Shown here: positions 8,350 to 14,078 of the stretch, one piece after another
How the letters are laid out: each line of letters opens with the position of its first letter
Position numbering within the stretch: the first letter of the stretch is position 1
Source of the DNA: JACJXF01 sp964349045
GTDB lineage: Bacteria; Bacteroidota; Bacteroidia; Bacteroidales; GCA-2748055
Assembly (NCBI GenBank): GCA_964349045.1
Contig: CAYGFI010000127.1
Coordinates: 1-14,078, forward strand
Direction of reading: 5' to 3'
Length of the DNA: 14,078 nt
Made by a program: the position numbers and the translations under genes
Notes under the pieces: model-generated
Told to the model about the DNA's origin: nothing
Seen by the model: only the letters and a program-made list of their open reading frames with translations
Databases searched by the model: none

Positions 8350-11337
8350 CTACAATTTGATGATTTTCTCAAATCTTATAAAATCCTTTGATTTAATCTG
8401 GAGAAGGTAAATACCTGCATGCATGCCTGTCAGGTCAAATGACTGATCCCCCTTTAAAAGGATTCCTGAAAGCATTACTTTTCCATTCAAATCTATCAGG
8501 GACATGTTACCTTTTTCCCCGGAAGAAGTAATATTTAGCATTTCTTTGACAGGGTTGGGATAGATGCGGTAATCCATACAGGAAATATTTTTCAAAGTGG
8601 TAGCCGGGGTAAAAAATATCCGGATCAATGTATCGATCTCCAGGTAAAGGGAACCGGTGATCGTTTGATATCCTTCTTTCTCAATAAAATATTCATAATC
8701 TTTACGGGATTGCTGGTTGAGGAACAGAACTTTTCCGTTGCTTTTACTGTAAAAGCACCAGTTGTTGAAACTGACCAGAGCATTTTCTACCGGGTGCGTT
8801 AAATCAATAAGCTCAAAGCAAATATTAGCAAGTTTTTTTGTCAGGCTGATTACGAGACTCGTGTCTCCCTGGATTATTATCGAATCCGAAAGAGGGAAAT
8901 ATTCGTTGTGTTCGATTTTAAAGGAAAAAGTTCCGTGCGGGAGATCTTCAATATGCACAATACCCGTAATGTTTGTAAGTAATACCTGGCTTTCCAGGGT
9001 CAGGACTGCCCGGTTCAAAGGCACCCCTGTTACCCTGTCCACTATAGTCAACCATGTATCTGCAAGAATTTTATGAGAAAGCGAAATATGGATCGTTGTG
9101 TCTGAAAATATACTCATTGGGGTGGAGGAAGGAAGGTAGCCGGGGGCAGTACATGTAACCACGTAAGTTGCAAACTTTATACCGGTATAAATAGCTTCAC
9201 CTGAATCATCCGTCGACATCATAAAGCTTCCAAAATCAACATTTCCATCGGTTATATGAGATCCGGTATGAATATCGGTGAGAATTACTCTGACCTGGAA
9301 GGATACAGATGCACTTGTATCCGGGGGAGATTCATCTTTGGTCCACTCATTTTGTAGTTTAGCAGCCATTTCTTCAGCTTCTGTTATTGATGCGGGCACT
9401 TTTAAATCCCCGGGTAACCAATCGGCTCCCGGTATCCAGTATTCTCCACCGGCTTCATACGCACCCAGATCAGGAGCGTTACCGGAAAAATTATCAGAAA
9501 TGCCTGGTATCACAATACCTGCATCAATCAGGACTGAACTGTTTTTAGGGCGCCAATCATAAGGCTCAAGTGAATTGATGAATAATTCATTCAATTCATT
9601 CTCGTTTACAACCAGGTTGTGGCTGAAATTGGCACCATTATCCGGCAGATTAACAAATTGCCCGTTATCCCTTTGATAAATGCGGTAAAGTGTAATATTG
9701 TTATGGGTATTAAAATCTTCAAATGAAGCGCCTTCTGACAATACAAACATCAACCCGCTTTCCGAATCGTTAGGGGCCACATACGTGTTATTGCAGATAT
9801 TAAAGGAATACCCTTCCCATTTGCAATTCCGGGATTTACAATCCCACACCACGTTATGATGAGAGGTTATATCAGTACCATAACTGTCGCATCGCATGCC
9901 AATACCATTTATGTTATGGTACCAGCTGTATTTTGTTACTGAACCATTATGAAGTTTTCCATATGGGATATAATAACCTGAGACATCAACACAATGAATT
10001 CCACAATTGAATACATTAACTTTTTCAGTAATCACTGGCCCCTGATTAGTTGAATAAATACCTACCCCTCCACAATTATAAATCGTGCACCTGCTTATTT
10101 TTGTATCAGGCCCTGAGGTGGTTAAAGCAGGACCGGGATGTTTACCATGAAGATTACAATCGTGAATAACACAATTCTCAATGATGCTGTTTGGACCTAA
10201 AACTTCAATACCTCCTTCGGACGCCCATGATATTTCGCAATTAGTTACTGTATTCCCATCACCTGAAATATAAACCGGGCTTACATAGTAATCTTTGGTC
10301 TTATCAAGCCGGTTAAAATAATAGATACGGTAGGAGGGATAAATAAAGCTGCAATTATTTATTTCCATGGAGTTACAATTAGTAAAATTCACATTGCACC
10401 CTCTGAATGATAAACCTGTTAGTTTTACATTGTTGCTGCCGGATGATCTAAAACCGCTTACCCTTTTTTTGATTTCTATAAACTGTTTATTCGGATCCAT
10501 CCCATCCGGAGGGTAAAAATAAAGCCAACCTTCTGAGGGATCGTAAAACCATTCATCCGGGGCATCGAGAAGTCCCAACTTCCCTGTTACAAAATATTTG
10601 TTCCCAATGTACCCGAAGGATTCCATTTTTACAGGTTCTCCATCTTCGCCGGTATATATTTTTCCAATAAACTGCACAGTATCCCATTTAAATTCATCCC
10701 CACCCGGATGATGATCACTAATTGTCCTTGAAAAACAATCATTTCCCTTACCTACTTTGATAAAAACCAGGCCTCCCGTAAGGTCCACATTTAATAAGGC
10801 GATCTCATCACTTTTTACAAACCCGAACTGAGTACCGTTGCCTGTTTTCGCCCACTTTTTTGAAGGATCCCAGTTTTCATGGAATTTCATGTTGGGCCAG
10901 CGTGCTTCAATCATCGAATTTCCATTCATAAATATCTGGGAGGTGGCACCCTGTGGTACCCTGATTCTCCAGATTGGAGATTGTGTATTTATTCTGGTCC
11001 AGGTACCTGTAACAGGCTCTCCTCCTGATATAATGGCCTCCTCTCCTTCGTATGCCTTGATAATCAGAGGCGTTCCCGGTGTACCACTATATGAAATATC
11101 CACACTCTCATTGTAAATGCCGGCTCTCAGGTTAATAATGGTACCCGGGGTTATCATTGCGTAAGCAGCGCGTATTGTCTTCAAAGGCTTTGTGAAAGTT
11201 CCATCATTACTATCATCTCCATTGGGCGATACGTATAGATTATTATTACCTGATTGACCAGGTAATATTTGTGAATTACAAATAAACACCAACAAACAGA
11301 AAAGGAAAACTATATTCACTTTATATTTTAGGTTCAT
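8350..11337 (-). CDS. Secreted right-handed parallel beta-helix protein with three beta-sandwich repeats and a T9SS sorting domain
   Basis: This is a 995-residue secreted protein, probably a polysaccharide-degrading enzyme of the pectate-lyase-like fold; its substrate is unknown. A signal peptide (about 1-22) is followed by 'LYVSPNGDDSNDGTFTKPLK' (34-53), the N-terminal motif of many beta-helix (DUF1565-type) proteins. An insertion at about 130-290 has 'IFMNGNSMIEARWPN' (135-149) and 'DEWFYDPSEGWLYFYPP' (261-277). Helix coils continue to about 600 as repeated 'NxxxxNCxI' turns, then 'IDAG...PDLGAYE' (604-628). Three related modules of about 80 residues follow (about 679-756, 757-835, 836-912). 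The tail about 921-995 ('YRIYPNPVKEMLNI', 'GIYLLQI', 'FEKIIKL') is a type A T9SS signal. The ARWPN/EWFYD architecture resembles beta-helix glycoside hydrolases such as GH141 and GH120; this is a weak comparison from memory. Glycosidase or lyase activity is inferred. The stop is TAG, followed one codon later by TAA. Confidence 0.88.
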   Translation of the reverse strand: MNLKYKVNIVFLFCLLVFICNSQILPGQSGNNNLYVSPNGDDSNDGTFTKPLKTIRAAYAMITPGTIINLRAGIYNESVDISYSGTPGTPLIIKAYEGEEAIISGGEPVTGTWTRINTQSPIWRIRVPQGATSQIFMNGNSMIEARWPNMKFHENWDPSKKWAKTGNGTQFGFVKSDEIALLNVDLTGGLVFIKVGKGNDCFSRTISDHHPGGDEFKWDTVQFIGKIYTGEDGEPVKMESFGYIGNKYFVTGKLGLLDAPDEWFYDPSEGWLYFYPPDGMDPNKQFIEIKKRVSGFRSSGSNNVKLTGLSFRGCNVNFTNCNSMEINNCSFIYPSYRIYYFNRLDKTKDYYVSPVYISGDGNTVTNCEISWASEGGIEVLGPNSIIENCVIHDCNLHGKHPGPALTTSGPDTKISRCTIYNCGGVGIYSTNQGPVITEKVNVFNCGIHCVDVSGYYIPYGKLHNGSVTKYSWYHNINGIGMRCDSYGTDITSHHNVVWDCKSRNCKWEGYSFNICNNTYVAPNDSESGLMFVLSEGASFEDFNTHNNITLYRIYQRDNGQFVNLPDNGANFSHNLVVNENELNELFINSLEPYDWRPKNSSVLIDAGIVIPGISDNFSGNAPDLGAYEAGGEYWIPGADWLPGDLKVPASITEAEEMAAKLQNEWTKDESPPDTSASVSFQVRVILTDIHTGSHITDGNVDFGSFMMSTDDSGEAIYTGIKFATYVVTCTAPGYLPSSTPMSIFSDTTIHISLSHKILADTWLTIVDRVTGVPLNRAVLTLESQVLLTNITGIVHIEDLPHGTFSFKIEHNEYFPLSDSIIIQGDTSLVISLTKKLANICFELIDLTHPVENALVSFNNWCFYSKSNGKVLFLNQQSRKDYEYFIEKEGYQTITGSLYLEIDTLIRIFFTPATTLKNISCMDYRIYPNPVKEMLNITSSGEKGNMSLIDLNGKVMLSGILLKGDQSFDLTGMHAGIYLLQIKSKDFIRFEKIIKL

Positions 11338-11385
11338 GAATTGTAATTATTTATAAAACTATTCAATATTGTTATTTTTTTGGTT

Positions 11386-11487
11386 CTATTTTATAACAAA
11401 ACCATATTCAGCCCATAATCCAGGTAGGGCAAACTTGTCAGGTTCTCCTTCCCCCCGGTTACAATCAATACAAAATGCAGGTCTATT
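11386..11487 (-). other. GC-rich island between the SGNH and beta-helix genes; possible decayed coding remnant
   Basis: The 171-nt gap between the two genes contains about 60 bases (11405-11464) of roughly 50% G+C, flanked by stretches of roughly 13-24%. On the minus strand an open stretch of 33 codons without a start runs from after a TAA (11488-11490) to TAG (11386-11388). It includes 'KFALPGLWAEYGFVIK'. It lies in the same frame as the SGNH gene, behind that gene's TAG and TAA. The composition suggests former coding sequence or a conserved element, but the plus strand is also open here and I do not recognise the peptide. Confidence 0.3.
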
Positions 11488-11508
11488 TTAAATAATACTT
11501 TTATCCAA

Positions 11509-12309
11509 CTATTTCTTTGCATATTCCAGGATTACCCTTGCAACCTCTTTTCCTTGTTCTTGTTGCCCGGTAGTATTATAATGAACATTACCGGGTTTTA
11601 TCTCCCATTTGGCAAAATTTGGCTTGACAAAAGAATATAAATCGTTAATCTTAATTTGTGGATAATCTGCAATAACTTTCAGTGCCGCAGCATTATATTT
11701 TAATTCATCGCCTTCATACCTGCCTGGCTCGCCATCCGGAACCGGAGTAGTTGTGGCGAAAACCAATATAGCTTTAGGATATGTCTGGATAAGATAATCA
11801 CAAATCGATTTCAAATTCTCTTTGTATTTGCTTACAGAACTGACTTGTTTTCCGTTAATTTTATCCAACTGGCCTTTCACAACATATTTCAAGTCATGTA
11901 ACCCAACATTAAAATGAATCAGATCCCATTCAAAATCCCATCCTTCCTCCAAATAAGGCTGAAACATTGCTTTCCTCATTTTCTCTATGTTAGGAATAAA
12001 ATCATTGCTTGAACCTCCATTCCGAAACAATCGGAATACATTAACTTTATTCAGTAATTCGTTTCGAACTGTTATTGTATATCCAATTGAAATTGAATCT
12101 CCATACAATAAAACATTTTGAATCCCTTCTTTGGGACTAACATATTCAAAGGGTTTTTTGCCTGCCATGTCTCCACATAATGAATCCCATGCTAATCTGC
12201 ATTTTTCATCATCAAAATCAGATTCAATAACTAATGAAAAAGCTCTATTAAACATTCCAACAAATATGGAAGACAAGCCAAAGTATTTCAAGAATTTTTT
12301 TCTGTCCAT
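11509..12309 (-). CDS. SGNH/GDSL-fold hydrolase-like protein, likely carbohydrate esterase
   Basis: This 266-residue protein has a basic, hydrophobic N-terminus (1-26), which suggests export. The SGNH blocks are readable. Block I is 'LLYGDSISIG' with the nucleophile serine S72. Block II is 'RNGGSS' (96-101). Block III is 'FNVGLHDL' (133-140), where the usual GxND is GLHD, a variant I associate with some carbohydrate-esterase-like SGNH proteins. Block V is 'GNVHYN' with H243. The catalytic aspartate normally three residues before that histidine is G240, so the protein may use a Ser-His dyad, or may be altered. Such enzymes in PULs usually remove acetyl or similar esters from glycans, but the substrate cannot be read here. 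It lies between the fucosidase and the beta-helix gene on the same strand, with gaps of 133 and 171 nt, so it may belong to their transcription unit. The stop is TAG. Confidence 0.82.
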   Translation of the reverse strand: MDRKKFLKYFGLSSIFVGMFNRAFSLVIESDFDDEKCRLAWDSLCGDMAGKKPFEYVSPKEGIQNVLLYGDSISIGYTITVRNELLNKVNVFRLFRNGGSSNDFIPNIEKMRKAMFQPYLEEGWDFEWDLIHFNVGLHDLKYVVKGQLDKINGKQVSSVSKYKENLKSICDYLIQTYPKAILVFATTTPVPDGEPGRYEGDELKYNAAALKVIADYPQIKINDLYSFVKPNFAKWEIKPGNVHYNTTGQQEQGKEVARVILEYAKK

Positions 12310-12361
12310 AGACCAATATCAAATAATATGTACAAACATACTCAAAGAATGATTAATTTCC

Positions 12362-12402
12362 CCGAGGCTTGCCTCGGAAATAAGTGTCCAGGGCTTGCTC
12401 TG
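12362..12402. repeat. Two tandem GC-rich hairpins in the GH29-SGNH gap
   Basis: The first inverted repeat, 12362-12377, is CCGAGGC-TT-GCCTCGG, a perfect 7-bp palindromic arm. The second, 12389-12402, is CAGGGC-TT-GCTCTG, with one G-T wobble. Both centre on the same GCTTGC core, 19-20 nt apart centre to centre, in AT-rich sequence. On the minus strand they lie after the GH29 stop and 53 nt or more before the SGNH start. No run of T follows on that strand, so a classical intrinsic terminator is not supported. They could be a REP-like extragenic palindrome, an RNA processing or stability element, or a weak attenuator. Confidence 0.5.
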
Positions 12403-12442
12403 AGGTTTAATACCATTTATTAAGTCAGGGATTAAATCATTT

Positions 12443-14014
12443 TCAATCAGATAGCAACTTACCCGACAACTGGATTTTTAGGACATATGCAAAATTACAC
12501 GGCTTATCTTCCGGAAAAATTACATATAATCCTTCCCGATCCCTGTCCCATTTCAGATTTTTATCAGAGCCCAGAAGCGATATATTGGTTATAACACCTT
12601 CCGAAATTTTGACACCGGAATTCAGGTTTTTAATAGATACTTCCCGATCTTCAGGCCAATCCAGTACAATGGCATAAAGGACTGTATTTTCTTTATTGCG
12701 GGTAAACCTGATGTCCGTGGAGGTTAACCCTTCAAACTCCCATCGGGCATGTTCCTGTGGATTATCTGTTAAGGTTGGAAAATAGACTTGTGTAGGTCCC
12801 TCACCGAAAATCTTCCAGGGGCGGGAACCATAAATGGCCTCTCCGTTAATTTTAAGCCAGTCTCCTATATCATTTAGTATTTCTTTCTGTTTATCAGGAA
12901 TGGAGCCATCTGCTTTGGGAGCCAAAGAAAGCATTAGCGCCCCGTTACGGCTTACACGGTCAATAAGCCCAATTATGATTTCCTCCGTGGTATAAACGTA
13001 TTTGTAGGGCTCAGTATAACCCCAGGGTCTGCCGATAGGCAGATCATCGATCCAGAACTCATTGCTTTCCGGCTTACGGTCACGGCCTCCTTCATAACTC
13101 AATATTCCAAATTCCACAGGGAAATTATATTTATGATTTGCCGCATATTTATTAAGAACGTCAACTTCTTTTCCTTCTTTTGCCGCTTTGTTGAAATAAT
13201 AGGAAAATATTTGCTTCTGAATATCCCTGTTGCTACCTCCATCAAAAAGTATGAGATCAGGAAAGTAGTTTACAATAACTTCATATATCTTTTTCTCCCA
13301 TTGTTTTTCAAATTCTTCTTTAGTGGATGTGAAATGGTTCCAGTAAAAATCACGGTATTCCGGGTCAAAAAGATCCCACTTTTCCTTTATTCCCATTTTA
13401 ATATCATCTTCATCTTTTGGAAGGTACCAGTCAAATGTCCTGTAATGATGGAAGGTAGCTACCGTACGCAAATTCTTTTTTCTGAGCGACTGAACCAGTT
13501 CACCGTATAAATCCTTCTTTGGACCCATATTTCCCGCGTTCCATCGATTCACTTTGCTATCCCACATAGCGAAGCCGTCATGATGAATTACACAAATTCC
13601 GGCAAATTTTGCACCACTGCCCTCAATAATATCTGCCCACTCGCCAGGATTAAATTTATCAGCAGTAAACATGGGAATAAAATCTTTATTCCCAAATTTT
13701 GCCGGGCCGCCGAACGCTTCCATATGATGCTTGTAAACCACTCCTTCTTTCCAATGGGGCTGATACATCATTCCACCATACCATTCCGTGTTAAAAGCCG
13801 GGATAGAATATAATCCCCAATGTGCATAAATCCCGAATTTTGCATCTTTAATCCATTCGGGAATTTGATGTTGATTGAATGAATCCCAGTCTCCTGTATA
13901 TTTCCCTTCAATGGGATCGGGAACTGTAAAGCTGGATTTAAACCCATTTTCTTTGCAACCGGCAATCAGAACAAGCGCAAGAATAATAAAATTAAATTTA
14001 ACCCTGGGTTTCAT
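12443..14014 (-). CDS. Alpha-L-fucosidase, glycoside hydrolase family 29 (lipoprotein)
   Basis: GH29 enzymes remove terminal alpha-L-fucose with retention of configuration. This 523-residue protein has a canonical lipobox 'IAGC' (C20), so it is probably anchored in a membrane, facing the periplasm or the cell surface. The catalytic (beta/alpha)8 domain spans about 45-395, with 'KFGIYAHWGLYS' (59-70), 'EWYGGMMY' (77-84), 'HHDGFAMWDSKVNRWNA' (144-160) and 'LILFDGG' (254-260). D258 is the expected nucleophile. E308 in 'SYEGGR' is a candidate acid/base, but that position varies in the family. 'NGALMLSLAPKADGSI' (357-372) is another strong family block. A small C-terminal beta-sandwich occupies about 400-520. 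Length and motifs look complete. It is the first visible gene of the minus-strand set and gives the best hint that the PUL handles a fucosylated glycan. The upstream 64 nt to the window end is very AT-rich and holds no feature I can support. Confidence 0.95.
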   Translation of the reverse strand: MKPRVKFNFIILALVLIAGCKENGFKSSFTVPDPIEGKYTGDWDSFNQHQIPEWIKDAKFGIYAHWGLYSIPAFNTEWYGGMMYQPHWKEGVVYKHHMEAFGGPAKFGNKDFIPMFTADKFNPGEWADIIEGSGAKFAGICVIHHDGFAMWDSKVNRWNAGNMGPKKDLYGELVQSLRKKNLRTVATFHHYRTFDWYLPKDEDDIKMGIKEKWDLFDPEYRDFYWNHFTSTKEEFEKQWEKKIYEVIVNYFPDLILFDGGSNRDIQKQIFSYYFNKAAKEGKEVDVLNKYAANHKYNFPVEFGILSYEGGRDRKPESNEFWIDDLPIGRPWGYTEPYKYVYTTEEIIIGLIDRVSRNGALMLSLAPKADGSIPDKQKEILNDIGDWLKINGEAIYGSRPWKIFGEGPTQVYFPTLTDNPQEHARWEFEGLTSTDIRFTRNKENTVLYAIVLDWPEDREVSIKNLNSGVKISEGVITNISLLGSDKNLKWDRDREGLYVIFPEDKPCNFAYVLKIQLSGKLLSD

Positions 14015-14078
14015 TTTTATAATTTTTAAATAATATTCAGGACGAAGATTTTAAAATTCAGATCATTAAGTAATACCA

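Noticed and set aside
8762..9562. Plus-strand open frames of 94-104 codons opposite the beta-helix gene
   Set aside because: They lie wholly inside a well-supported minus-strand gene and show no domain or signal features; they are antisense shadows. The same applies to 10838-11116, 12131-12352, 13133-13510 and 13580-13813, and to the minus-strand frames opposite the plus-strand genes.
11338..11385. Bacteroidota-type promoter (TAnnTTTG with upstream TTTG) before the beta-helix gene
   Set aside because: TAGTTTTA is present on the minus strand, but the nearest upstream TTTG is about 35 nt away, not about 20, and such matches are expected by chance in this AT-rich gap.
14015..14078. End of another minus-strand gene before the fucosidase
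   Set aside because: A short open frame exists (about 17 codons) but the sequence is very AT-rich and shows no recognisable motif, so it is equally well intergenic.

Overview
This window is typical Bacteroidota DNA. It carries SusC/SusD-family outer-membrane uptake genes, lipoproteins with 'SCKK'-type N-termini, a C-terminal type IX secretion (T9SS) sorting domain, AT-rich sequence and very short intergenic gaps. I cannot name a genus. The content is a polysaccharide utilization locus (PUL) with an uptake operon on the + strand facing a set of degradative enzymes on the - strand.

Plus strand, 1-8306. The window opens inside the last 22 codons of a SusD-family gene. Two paralogous lipoproteins follow at 14 and 21 nt gaps, each with FAS1 (fasciclin) domains and a C-terminal beta-sandwich. 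Next come a SusC-family TonB-dependent transporter and a second SusD-family lipoprotein. All point the same way, as in one operon whose promoter lies outside the window. The transporter is broken by one in-frame TAG (3865-3867) inside its plug domain, with no frameshift. Either it is a recent pseudogene, or the base is a sequence error, or the codon is read through.

Minus strand, 14014-8350 in transcription order. First is a GH29 alpha-L-fucosidase lipoprotein. Then comes an SGNH-fold esterase/hydrolase-like protein with an unusual active-site set. Last is a 995-residue secreted right-handed beta-helix protein with three tandem beta-sandwich repeats and a T9SS tail. The gaps are 133 and 171 nt. 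The first holds two tandem GC-rich hairpins. The second holds a roughly 50% GC island in very AT-rich surroundings that may be a decayed coding remnant.

Inferred working model: the beta-helix protein and the SGNH protein open and de-esterify a fucose-containing glycan, the GH29 enzyme removes fucose, and the FAS1 lipoproteins plus SusD present the product to SusC. The fucose part rests on GH29 and is the firmest element. Acetyl esters and the backbone identity are guesses. The most distinctive feature is the pair of FAS1 lipoproteins between two SusD genes, in the slot where other PULs carry surface glycan-binding proteins. There are no RNA genes, CRISPR arrays or transposases that I can see, and no gene-free stretch reaches 300 bases.
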